From positions 62,001 through 126,000 of the forward strand of contig JAGQON010000005.1 in NCBI GenBank assembly GCA_020427395.1: 64,000 nt of DNA, in the 5' to 3' direction. Each line of letters starts with the position of its first letter. The stretch's first letter is position 1. The position numbers were made by a program, and so were the translations under genes. Below, in pieces: positions 1-7,732 of this stretch. The stretch is from Phycisphaerales bacterium. Its GTDB lineage: Bacteria; Planctomycetota; Phycisphaerae; Phycisphaerales; UBA1924. The notes under the pieces were generated by a model, which ran no database searches, was not told the origin of the DNA, and was given only the letters and a program-made list of their open reading frames with translations.

Positions 1-858
1 GTCGCGCTTCATGCCGCGCATGCCGCCGCCGACCTTGATGGAGAGCCCGCCGCTGTCGTAGCTCATGGTCTTGCCGATGAGGACGATGGGCTTCTTGGAC
101 TTGCCGCGTGCCGGTGTGTAGGCGATGCGGATCATGCAGGGCTTGTTCTCGGATGCCTTGCCGACATTGATGTGCCCGACGAGCTTCTCGTCCTCGAGCT
201 TTTTGCCTGCGAAGACGCTGACGCTGAGGTTGCTGCTCTTGCGGGCCATCTTCTTGGCCTCGTTGGCGATCCACATCGGTGTGGCGATGTTTGGCGGCGT
301 CTGCGAGAGGGTGCGAGCGATGTTGGCACCCTCGGCGAAGCCGAGCCCGCGCTTGAAGCCGTCGTCGAAGGACTTGCAGCAGCCGTGCATGCTGAGCTTG
401 AGCTTTGGCGTGAGCGTGGTCTTGGTGCCGCGCAGGTCGTCGTAGCGCCATGAGAGGAGCCCGAGCCCCTCGCCGACCATGGCACCGGCCTCGAAGGCGT
501 CGACTTTCTCGCCCTTGCGGAGCTTGCTCAGCGCCGCGCAGAGCTGCATCTCCACGCTCTCGGCGCGGGCGCTGGAGAGCGCACGCCCGAGGTAGCCCGC
601 GGCGTCACGCAGGTTGCCGAGTCCAAAGCTGTCGCGGGTGCCCAGCCCCACCAGTAGGGCACGCTCGTAGCCGTTGCTGTCGTGAACCTGGACGACGTTG
701 CCCAGCTCGCCCGTGGCGTCGGCGCGTTTGGCGGCCATGGCGATCGAGCCGTCGGCGTCGAGGGCCTTGGTCTCGGCGCTGAGGCCCTCGCCCTTGAAGT
801 AGGCGACCGCGAGCACGCCCGCCTTGCCCCGTGTGGCGACCTTGATGCTTTCGAACAT
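1..858 (-). CDS. pepA: Leucyl aminopeptidase (M17), N-terminal part, cut by window edge
   Basis: Cytosolic di-metal aminopeptidase that removes N-terminal residues from peptides. The first 286 residues are present; the rest lies beyond base 1. The M17 active-site region is visible at the cut end: K263 and D268 in IGKTMSYDSGG, K275 in SIK, and D286 in MKRD, matching the metal and catalytic ligands of E. coli PepA. Residues 1-170 are the variable N-terminal domain. The ATG at 858 lies 111 bases downstream of the folC stop, so it is probably the last gene of the pdxJ-folC-pepA run. Fold and family are confident; substrate range cannot be read. Confidence 0.95.
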   Translation of the reverse strand, partial: MFESIKVATRGKAGVLAVAYFKGEGLSAETKALDADGSIAMAAKRADATGELGNVVQVHDSNGYERALLVGLGTRDSFGLGNLRDAAGYLGRALSSARAESVEMQLCAALSKLRKGEKVDAFEAGAMVGEGLGLLSWRYDDLRGTKTTLTPKLKLSMHGCCKSFDDGFKRGLGFAEGANIARTLSQTPPNIATPMWIANEAKKMARKSSNLSVSVFAGKKLEDEKLVGHINVGKASENKPCMIRIAYTPARGKSKKPIVLIGKTMSYDSGGLSIKVGGGMRGMKRD

Positions 859-969
859 GGATTCTCCGATCGTTGATGAACACGCGCGGCCCAGAGCGGG
901 CGGCGGATGACTGTTCAGGGTTTTCTGCGTATATGACCGGTGACTGGTGCCGGTTGCACGCAAGGGAGG

Positions 970-2394
970 TTATCTGCGTGCCGCGCGGCTTTCAATCAGG
1001 GCCTTGACCTCGCCGGCGATATAGAAGCTGCCGGTCACCAGGATCAGGTCCTGGGCCCGGTTGCACACGCTCGCCGCGAGGTTAATCGCTTCGCGGACGC
1101 TGGGCGCGGCGTCGCTCATGCCCAGCTCGGTATTCATCGCGCGGGAACGGAGCTCCTGGGGGTCCACGGCCCGCGGGTTTCCCGCGGCCTTGGTGAAGAT
1201 CACCTTGTCAGCGCCGCTTGCCAGCGCCGCGAGCATGCCGTCGATGTCCTTGTCGCCGGCGCAGCCGAAGATCACGAAGAGCGATTCGTAATCGAGGTTC
1301 GCGGCCACGGCCTGGAGCACGCTGCGAACGCTCTCGGGCGTGTGCGCCCCGTCGATGTAGATGCGTGGCTCCTCCATCACGCATTCGAGGCGGGCCCGCT
1401 GGTCGATCTGCGACAGCCCCGCGAGCACGCCTCGCTCGGGCAGGTCGTAGCCCAGCTCGCGCAGCTTGATGATGGTTGCGAGGACCAGCGCGCAGTTGGG
1501 CGCCTGGTGCATGCCCATGAGCGGCACGGTCACATGCTCGAATCCGTTTGACTCGTCGCCGACGCAGATGAGGCCGGTGGGGCGCGAGCGGATGCCGGAC
1601 TGGAAACGCTCGGTGTAGAGGATTTCGTCACCGATGACGCTGAGTACCGCGTCGACCTCGGCGGCCTTTTCGCGGTAGACGCGGAGAACGGCCTCGTCCT
1701 GAGGCACGCTGATGGCGTAGCAGCCGGGCTTGATGATGCCGGCCTTCTCGGTGGCGATCTGCTCGAGCGTGCTGCCGAGGATGAGGGTGTGCTCGAGCTG
1801 GATGTGCGTGAGCCCGACGATTCGGGGCTTGACGATGTTGGTGCAGTCGAGGCGCCCACCCAGCCCGGTCTCGAGGACAACGATGTCGACCGCGTCCTGG
1901 GCGAAGACCAGCAGGGCCATCGCGGTGAGGAGTTCGAAGTAGGTCGCTCGCCCGTGCTCTTTCTCGATCGCGCCCGCGGCCACGCGGCACCTGCTCAGCG
2001 CGTCGTCAAACAACTGCTCGGTGATGGGTAGCCCGCCGATGCGGATGCGCTCGCGGACATCGACGAGGTGGGGGCTCGTAAAAACACCGGTGGTGTAGCC
2101 GCAGCCCTGCAGCGCGCCTTCGAACATGTTGCAGACGGAGCCCTTGCCCTTGGAGCCCGCGATGTGGATGATCTCCAGCCCGTCCTGCGGGTCGCCCAGC
2201 TCGCGCATCAGCGCATGCATGCGATCAAGCTTCCAGACTTCGCTGGAGACTTTGTCTGGACGGACGCGCTCAACATTGATCGTCGAGTTGAGAAACGCGA
2301 TGGCGGCTTCGTGGTTCACGAATGGCCCGCTTGATCGCTGGTTCGTGCGTCGTCGTCCCTTATCCCCTTTGTCCGAATCATTCGACCCAGCCAT
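970..2394 (-). CDS. folC: Bifunctional folylpolyglutamate synthase / dihydrofolate synthase
   Basis: ATP-dependent Mur-ligase-family enzyme that adds glutamate to dihydropteroate and folates in the cytosol. The 474-residue length is slightly long for the family because of a charged N-terminal extension (about residues 1-25, rich in Lys, Arg, Ser). The P-loop GSKGKGS is at residues 80-86, followed by the family's TSPHLVDVRERI segment and the ETGLGGRLDCTN motif. The C-terminal domain carries the IDGAHTPES ATPase-domain motif. It starts 64 bases after the pdxJ stop on the same strand, so co-transcription is likely. A monofunctional folylpolyglutamate synthase cannot be excluded. Confidence 0.95.
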   Translation of the reverse strand: MAGSNDSDKGDKGRRRTNQRSSGPFVNHEAAIAFLNSTINVERVRPDKVSSEVWKLDRMHALMRELGDPQDGLEIIHIAGSKGKGSVCNMFEGALQGCGYTTGVFTSPHLVDVRERIRIGGLPITEQLFDDALSRCRVAAGAIEKEHGRATYFELLTAMALLVFAQDAVDIVVLETGLGGRLDCTNIVKPRIVGLTHIQLEHTLILGSTLEQIATEKAGIIKPGCYAISVPQDEAVLRVYREKAAEVDAVLSVIGDEILYTERFQSGIRSRPTGLICVGDESNGFEHVTVPLMGMHQAPNCALVLATIIKLRELGYDLPERGVLAGLSQIDQRARLECVMEEPRIYIDGAHTPESVRSVLQAVAANLDYESLFVIFGCAGDKDIDGMLAALASGADKVIFTKAAGNPRAVDPQELRSRAMNTELGMSDAAPSVREAINLAASVCNRAQDLILVTGSFYIAGEVKALIESRAARR

Positions 2395-2458
2395 GCGACG
2401 ATCCTAGCCAATGCGCGCCAAAACACAAGAGCTTTCCCGCACGATGCGTTCGTTCTGC

Positions 2459-3241
2459 TCAGTTTTTATGGGAGCTTGCCCCGGTCATGAGCGACTTCAT
2501 TTCCTGCACCGCCTGGCGCAGGCCGACAAAGACCGACCGGCAAACGATCGAATGACCGATGTGCAGCTCATCGATACCCGCCAGCGCCGCGATGGGTTGC
2601 ACATTGTGATAGTTGAGCGCGTGCCCCGCGTTGAAGCGCATGCCCGCCTCGGCGATCGCTCGCCCGGCATTCTCAACGAGCCTGAGCTGGTGGAGCAGCT
2701 CCTGATGGCGCATGTCACCGCCGTAGCGCATGAACGCGTTGGCGTATGGCCCGGTATGGACCTCGCAGACATCGAAGCCGACCTGCGCGCACGCCTCGAC
2801 CTGCTTGAGGTCGGGGTCGATGAAGGCGCTGACGATCATGCTGCCGTCCTTGAGGCGCGCTACAACATCGCGCATTCGGTCCTTCTGCCCCAGCACATCC
2901 AGCCCGCCCTCGGTCGTCACTTCCTGGCGCCCCTCGGGGACAAGCATCGAGGTGTGCGGCCCGGTCTTGCGGGCGATCTCGACCATCTCGTCGGTCGCGG
3001 CCATCTCCAGGTTGAGCTTGACGCGAACAAGACGGCGCAGGAGCTCGACATCTCGGTCGCAGATGTGGCGTCGGTCCTCGCGGAGGTGCACCGTGATGCC
3101 GTCCGCGCCGCCGAGCTCGGCCTCGTGGGCGGCCCGGACCGGGTCGGGCTCGCTGCCCGAGTTCATGGGGTCCGGCACGCCCGGGTAGCGGGCCTGGCGG
3201 AGGGTCGCGACATGGTCGATGTTGACGCCGAGCTGGATCAT
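2459..3241 (-). CDS. pdxJ: Pyridoxine 5'-phosphate synthase PdxJ
   Basis: Last step of the DXP-dependent vitamin B6 pathway: condenses 3-amino-2-oxopropyl phosphate with 1-deoxyxylulose 5-phosphate to make pyridoxine 5'-phosphate. It is a TIM barrel of 260 residues with the family N-terminus (GVNIDHVATLRQAR, residues 5-18), the D-x-I-T-V-H-L-R-E-D-R-R-H segment and a GHALNYHN motif near the C-terminus. The first 51 coding bases, with flanks, are repeated 766 bases upstream at 3953-4009. That suggests the gene once sat directly behind the DUF2237 gene. Downstream is folC. Confidence 0.96.
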   Translation of the reverse strand: MIQLGVNIDHVATLRQARYPGVPDPMNSGSEPDPVRAAHEAELGGADGITVHLREDRRHICDRDVELLRRLVRVKLNLEMAATDEMVEIARKTGPHTSMLVPEGRQEVTTEGGLDVLGQKDRMRDVVARLKDGSMIVSAFIDPDLKQVEACAQVGFDVCEVHTGPYANAFMRYGGDMRHQELLHQLRLVENAGRAIAEAGMRFNAGHALNYHNVQPIAALAGIDELHIGHSIVCRSVFVGLRQAVQEMKSLMTGASSHKN

Positions 3242-3243
3242 GG
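3187..3243 (-). repeat. 57-bp direct repeat, copy 1 (5' end of intact pdxJ)
   Basis: Covers the pdxJ start codon and the next 17 codons. It matches 3953-4009 at 55 of 57 positions; the two differences are adjacent (gg here, aa in copy 2). The offset is 766 bases and the segment between the copies holds the 205-residue membrane-protein gene. Confidence 0.95.
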
Positions 3244-3283
3244 GAGATTGTAGAGACCAGGGGACAGGTCGGTCGCTCCTGAG

Positions 3284-3901
3284 TTAGTCTGACCAGATGT
3301 ACTTCACCCAATCTTCGGAGAGGCGTTGGCGGTCATCGGGCCACTGTGAAGTTTCGGCCACGATCTGATCCGGGTCGTAGATCATGCCAGTCTCGACAAA
3401 GATACCAGGCCATCCCATCGAGAACCGAACCGTGCCGTCATCATTGACCTGTGCAAACTCGACACGGAACAAACCGACCCGCTCGTCAATCTGCTGGGGC
3501 TCGGTTTCGCCGCTGGCGATCAGTTGCTCTGCCCGACTCCTGAGTGCTGCCTCGCTCAATCGAAAGCGAAGCAGCAGATCCACATCGGTCGAAGCGAGCC
3601 ATAATCCCAGCCCACCCATCAATGGGGATGAGAACCAAGCAACCCATCGCCGTGTAGAGATGGTGCGGGGTGATGTGCGGCGGCGGATGAGAGTTGTTGC
3701 ATCGACGATGGTTGAAACGATCCAAGTCGCCGCGAGCAGGACGCCCGAAAGCCCCAGCATCATCCATGCAAACAAGTCGATTTCGATATGTGAGAAGCTG
3801 TAGATCGCCCCAACCAGCCACAGCAACGAGAAGCCCGCCAGCAATGACCAAGGCCACGCACTCCTGCCTTTGCCGTTCCTCGTGGTCGCGGTGGTCATCA
3901 T
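3284..3901 (-). CDS. Uncharacterised membrane protein between duplicated pdxJ ends
   Basis: A 205-residue protein that I do not recognise. Hydrophobic segments lie at about residues 17-36, 41-63 and 88-104; the remaining C-terminal half (about 105-205) is soluble and acidic, with a WPDDRQRLSEDWVKYIW ending. It begins with two consecutive ATGs (3901 and 3898) and no clear Shine-Dalgarno. It sits exactly between the two copies of the pdxJ 5' end, so it was probably inserted into a DUF2237-pdxJ operon. Codon usage and GC do not look strongly different from the neighbours by eye. Confidence 0.7.
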   Translation of the reverse strand: MMTTATTRNGKGRSAWPWSLLAGFSLLWLVGAIYSFSHIEIDLFAWMMLGLSGVLLAATWIVSTIVDATTLIRRRTSPRTISTRRWVAWFSSPLMGGLGLWLASTDVDLLLRFRLSEAALRSRAEQLIASGETEPQQIDERVGLFRVEFAQVNDDGTVRFSMGWPGIFVETGMIYDPDQIVAETSQWPDDRQRLSEDWVKYIWSD

Positions 3902-3952
3902 CGATCTACGAGCTTCAGCCTGCCGATGTTCATAGGGTCAGGGATCCTAAAC

Positions 3953-4009
3953 AGCGGGCCTAACGGAGGGTCGCGACATGGTCGATGTTGACGCCGAGCT
4001 GGATCATGG
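3953..4009 (-). repeat. 57-bp direct repeat, copy 2 (orphan pdxJ 5' end with stop)
   Basis: Orphan copy of the start of pdxJ. On the minus strand it reads M-I-Q-L-G-V-N-I-D-H-V-A-T-L-R and then TAG, because the only two differences from copy 1 turn CGC CAG into CGT TAG. Its ATG (4007) lies 22 bases beyond the DUF2237 stop, a spacing fit for an operon. It looks like the original pdxJ start left behind when the downstream segment was inserted, or the scar of a local duplication. Confidence 0.9.
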
Positions 4010-4029
4010 ACGATTCTCGCGGGCGAGCA

Positions 4030-4437
4030 TCAGTCGGCATCGACCGCGTGGTCGAGCAGGGCCTCCGCATCGACGAACCTCAGCGCCATCTCATTGGTTG
4101 CCTCGAGGATGACCCCCGGAGCACAATCGGCCTCGAATGCCTCCTGCCATCGCACGGCGCAGAGGCACCAGCGATCACCCGGCTTGAGCCCGGGGAATCC
4201 CCATTCGGGGCGAGGGGTGCTCAGGTCGTTGCCACGGGACTTGCTGAAAGCAAGGAAGGACGCGGTGACGACGCAGCACACGGTGTGGCTGCCCGCATCC
4301 TCGGGGCCGGTGTTGCAGCAGCCGTCGCGAAAGAACCCGGTCAGTGGGTCGGTCGAGCACGCGATGAGGGGGGCGCCCAGCACATTGCGTTGCTGGCTCT
4401 CTTCCTGCTGCTGGGTTTGCTCGTTCGTCGCGATCAT
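4030..4437 (-). CDS. DUF2237 family protein
   Basis: A 135-residue cytosolic protein that matches the DUF2237 pattern closely: NVLGAPLIACSTDPLTGFFR (residues 18-37), DGCCNTGPEDAGSHTVC (38-54), FLAFSKSRGNDLSTPRP (61-77) and FPGLKPGDRWCLCAVRWQEA (81-100). The many conserved cysteines suggest metal binding or redox chemistry, but no function is established. The ATG at 4437 overlaps the permease stop in an ATGA, so the two are translationally coupled; an upstream in-frame start (4455) would lie inside the permease gene and is less likely. Pairing with a metal permease hints at metal handling (inference). Confidence 0.9.
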   Translation of the reverse strand: MIATNEQTQQQEESQQRNVLGAPLIACSTDPLTGFFRDGCCNTGPEDAGSHTVCCVVTASFLAFSKSRGNDLSTPRPEWGFPGLKPGDRWCLCAVRWQEAFEADCAPGVILEATNEMALRFVDAEALLDHAVDAD

Positions 4438-5762
4438 GAGTTGTTGCAGGCACACGAGGATTCAGTGGGCTTTTTCGAGCAGCACGACCCGCCCGATGCA
4501 GCGGGTGCGGTCGTGCCCCAGCCTTTTTTGTTCATGTAGCCCCGCATCTTCATGCCCAGCGCCCAGGCGAGAAGCACGATGAGGATGATCGCGGCGATTT
4601 GTTTCGGCCCGAACCCGCTGGCGTGCTCGTGGAGCTCGGCGGCGGTGGCGACCTGCACGAACTGCGCGAATGCGGCGTCGAAGAGGATGCCCGCGCCCAA
4701 GGCGATCACGGCGATGACGCTCAGGTAGATCACCAGCGCCCGCACGCCCAGGTCCTTGATGAGCCAGCTCATGGTCGCGGCGTTGGTGGCAGGGCCAGAG
4801 AGCAGCAGCACCAGGGCCGCGCCGGGTGAGAGACCCGCGGCCACCAGCGACCACGCCAGCGGGGTCGAGCTGGTGGCACAGATGTAGAGGGGGATGCCCA
4901 CCACGAGCATCACCAGCTTGGCGGTGATGCCGTCGCCCGCGTACTCGGTGAAGAACGACTCGGGGACGAACGCGCCGATGACCGCGGCCAACAGAATGCC
5001 GATGGTCAGCCAGCCCGCCAGATCAATGAGCATGGTCCCGAAGCCGTGCTTGAAGGCGATCTTGGTCTTGTCGAGGAGCCCGGAATGCTCGTGCGATGGA
5101 GCTGACTCCGTGCTGCAGCACGACTTGGTTTCGGGCTGGGGCTTGGACGAGCAGCACGATGACTGGGCAGGCGCTGGCTTGCTCGAACAGCACGAAGACT
5201 GGGCTGCGGGCTTACTGCCGCCGCAGCAGGAGCCGGTGCCCTTGGACTCAACCTTCTCCACGGCCTGCCCCGCGTCGGCGGCGTTGGTGATGTTCAGCGA
5301 GAACGCGCCGGGGTCGTGGTCCGGCTCTGGGGCATCGGTGGTCTGGGGCTGGGCCTTCTTGGTGTCGGTCAGGTCGATCAGCAGGCCCGCGACCAGGCCC
5401 GTGATCACCGCCACGATCGGGCGGGTAAAGGCGTAGACCGGGCCGAAGAGTGCCCAGGTGATGGGGATCGATTCTTCACCCGTCTGCGGCGTGGAGATGG
5501 CGAAGGCGGCGCTGGCACCTTTGCTGGCACCCTGCCGGCGCAGCCCAGCCGCGACGGGGATAACCGAGCACGAGCACAGCGGGAGGGGGATGCCCAGCAG
5601 CGAGGCCTTGGCGATGGGCCAGAGCCCGCCGCCCGAGAGGTGCTTGAGCATCCATTCGCGGGGCACGAGGGCATGGACGATGCCGGCGATCGCAAAGCCG
5701 AGGATCAGCCACAGCGACGACTCGACGAGGATCATCCAGAGTTCTTGGAAGAAAGATGTCAT
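4434..5762 (-). CDS. SO_0444-type Cu/Zn permease (DUF318/ArsP-like) with Cys-Cys repeat linker
   Basis: A 442-residue inner-membrane permease with two hydrophobic bundles. The first contains PLCSCSVIPVAAGLRRQGAS (61-80), the family hallmark; the second starts after about residue 230. The soluble linker (about 132-228) holds four Cys-Cys pairs at 179/180, 191/192, 203/204 and 215/216, that is an exact 12-residue repeat of type SCC-S-S-K-P. The C-terminus has another SCCSKK and a CAC. Homologues are described as Cu/Zn efflux transporters. The repeats probably bind or sense the metal. It is the first gene of the minus-strand run and its promoter must lie in 5763-5878. Confidence 0.85.
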   Translation of the reverse strand: MTSFFQELWMILVESSLWLILGFAIAGIVHALVPREWMLKHLSGGGLWPIAKASLLGIPLPLCSCSVIPVAAGLRRQGASKGASAAFAISTPQTGEESIPITWALFGPVYAFTRPIVAVITGLVAGLLIDLTDTKKAQPQTTDAPEPDHDPGAFSLNITNAADAGQAVEKVESKGTGSCCGGSKPAAQSSCCSSKPAPAQSSCCSSKPQPETKSCCSTESAPSHEHSGLLDKTKIAFKHGFGTMLIDLAGWLTIGILLAAVIGAFVPESFFTEYAGDGITAKLVMLVVGIPLYICATSSTPLAWSLVAAGLSPGAALVLLLSGPATNAATMSWLIKDLGVRALVIYLSVIAVIALGAGILFDAAFAQFVQVATAAELHEHASGFGPKQIAAIILIVLLAWALGMKMRGYMNKKGWGTTAPAASGGSCCSKKPTESSCACNNS

Positions 5763-5878
5763 TGCCGTAGGTTATGCGTCATACGCCGAATTTCGCTTGA
5801 ATATCAGCGTCGATTGAGGAAGATGGGTACGGCAACACACCATACCGCACTGTATTCAACACCAGAAGGGGGCTCATT
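5763..5878. promoter_or_regulatory. Divergent intergenic region (permease / FAD oxidoreductase)
   Basis: The 116 bases between two divergent starts must carry both promoters. A GAAGGGGG ribosome-binding site precedes the plus-strand ATG at 5879. I could not assign confident -35/-10 boxes or a metal-regulator site. Confidence 0.4.
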
Positions 5879-7633
5879 ATGCCGACTCGTCGCGAAGTAC
5901 TCAAAGGAGGTCTCGGTGTGTTGGCGTTGGGCGTGGGCGGCTCCGCCCTGGGTGCCCAGAGCGCGATCCAATCCGTCGTGGGTTCCGTCGCCCAGCGAGC
6001 AGGGGGGAGGAGCCCGCTCGGGGCCGCAGCGCTGAAGGCGCTCAAGGCGTCGCGTCCGCTCGGGGCGCGAGCGTTCGATCCCAAAGCCCGCGTGATCGAT
6101 GGGTTCGTGTTCAAGTCGTGGTTCGAGGGGGATATCTTCGAAGACGGTGAGATCCCGTTCCATTCACAGCAGAACGATTTCCCCGGCGGTGAGCCACCCG
6201 CGCCCACGGAGGAGATCGATGTTGTCGTCATCGGCGGTGGGTTGTCCGGGCTTGCCACGGCGTACGAGCTGCGAGACTACAACCCCGTCGTCTTTGAACT
6301 GCACGATATTTTCGGCGGCAACGCGCAGGGCGGGCGGATCAACGGCTCCCCGTTCTCGCTGGGCAGCGCTTACTTCATCACGCCCGACCCGGGCGGCGAG
6401 CTCGATCGCTTCTATCGGGAGCTGGGGCTTCATGATGTGATCCGGGCCGACGAGATGGCATCGCCCGTGGAGATCGACGGCGAGATCAACCCCGACATCT
6501 GGTTGGGGATGGGTGTCCCCAAGAAGGACATCCCGGCCTACGAGGCGTACCGCAAGCTCGTGATCCGGATGACGGATGAGTACCCCGATGTGCCCTTCGA
6601 TCAGCCCTGGATGCTGGAGCTCGATCAGCTGAGTCTGCGCCAGCACATCGAGCGGGAGATGGGGATGCCCGTCCCGGCGGCGCTGGCCGCGGCGATCCAG
6701 GCCTACTGCTATTCATCGTTCACGGCCGGTTGGGAAGAGATCTCCGCGATGCTCGGGTGGAACTTCCTGGCTGCGGAGGAGTTCGGGCGCTGGGTCCTGC
6801 CCGGCGGGAACTCGTGGATCGCGGACAAGCTCTGGGAGAAGCTCTACCCCCTGGATCAGATCGACCCCGAGCACGCGCCGCACCTGCGCCCGGGGCGTTA
6901 TGTCGTGGACACGCGCCAGCAGCAGGACGGGCGCTGGATCGTCACCTGGAAAGAGCCCGACGGGGCCTACCAGTCGCTGCTCGCACGCGAGGTCGTGATG
7001 GCCTGCCCCAAGAACATCGCCCGGATGATGATCCCCGGGCTGGCGCAGGAGGACGAGGCGCGGTACAACGCGATGCGTCTGGCACGCCGGGCGTATCTCG
7101 TCGCCAATGTCGTCGTCAATAAGCCCATCCCGCTGGATTTCTACGACATCTTCCTGCTCGAGCACCCCGAGGACTTCCCCATGAGCGATGGTGAAGCGGG
7201 GGCGATGTGGCGGTACACGGATGTGCTCAACGGATCGTTCACGCGGGAACCGGGCGGTGCCCCGTTGCCCATCGAGCCGAGCGTGCTGACGCTCTACTGG
7301 CCACTCGCGTACGAGGACGCACGCTTTACCCTGTTCCTGGGTGATCCGATCCAGACTTATGCGGAGGCGTTGTCGGCCAAGCTCCGCGACACCCTTCATC
7401 TCGTGGGGATGGAGGAGTCGGATGTCCTGGAGATCCGCCTGGCACGCTGGGGGCACGCGATGCCGCTCGCCCGGGTGGGGTTCGTCGCGGACGGATCTGC
7501 CGGGCTGGTCCGCTCGGCGTACCACGAGTCGATGCACTTCGTGAACCAGGACAACTGGGCGCTCCCGGCGGTTGAGAACGCCTTCCTCGACGCGTTTGAG
7601 GTCGCCAAGACGGTCCGCGGGCGTCTGGGGTGA
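5879..7633 (+). CDS. Tat-exported FAD-dependent amine-oxidase-like oxidoreductase
   Basis: A 584-residue flavoprotein of the NAD(P)-binding Rossmann / protoporphyrinogen-oxidase-like class. The N-terminus TRREVLKGGLGVLALG is a twin-arginine type signal. The dinucleotide fold is VVVIGGGLSGLATAYEL (about 115-131) with an acidic residue E140 at the end of the second strand, then GGNAQGG (146-152). The large middle part (about 200-500) is substrate-binding and not recognisable. The C-terminal FAD-proximal region has GLVRSAYHESMHFVNQDN. Substrate unknown. The start follows a good ribosome-binding site. The next gene, nuoD, is 99 bases downstream. Confidence 0.8.
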   Translation: MPTRREVLKGGLGVLALGVGGSALGAQSAIQSVVGSVAQRAGGRSPLGAAALKALKASRPLGARAFDPKARVIDGFVFKSWFEGDIFEDGEIPFHSQQNDFPGGEPPAPTEEIDVVVIGGGLSGLATAYELRDYNPVVFELHDIFGGNAQGGRINGSPFSLGSAYFITPDPGGELDRFYRELGLHDVIRADEMASPVEIDGEINPDIWLGMGVPKKDIPAYEAYRKLVIRMTDEYPDVPFDQPWMLELDQLSLRQHIEREMGMPVPAALAAAIQAYCYSSFTAGWEEISAMLGWNFLAAEEFGRWVLPGGNSWIADKLWEKLYPLDQIDPEHAPHLRPGRYVVDTRQQQDGRWIVTWKEPDGAYQSLLAREVVMACPKNIARMMIPGLAQEDEARYNAMRLARRAYLVANVVVNKPIPLDFYDIFLLEHPEDFPMSDGEAGAMWRYTDVLNGSFTREPGGAPLPIEPSVLTLYWPLAYEDARFTLFLGDPIQTYAEALSAKLRDTLHLVGMEESDVLEIRLARWGHAMPLARVGFVADGSAGLVRSAYHESMHFVNQDNWALPAVENAFLDAFEVAKTVRGRLG

Positions 7634-7732
7634 GCGATTGAGTGTGTCTCAGCTCGGGTGTCTGTGTCAACTTACGGCTCTACAATGGGGTTGCGAACCG
7701 AATCACGCGAAGCGAGCCCCAAGGACGCTGAT

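Noticed and set aside
5026-5226. Repeated Cys-Cys codon blocks in the permease as a DNA repeat element
   Set aside because: They are in-frame coding repeats of the linker, varied at third positions; treated as a protein feature.
7658-7732. Extended N-terminus for NuoD
   Set aside because: The added 25 residues have no family match and ATG 7733 has the better ribosome-binding site.
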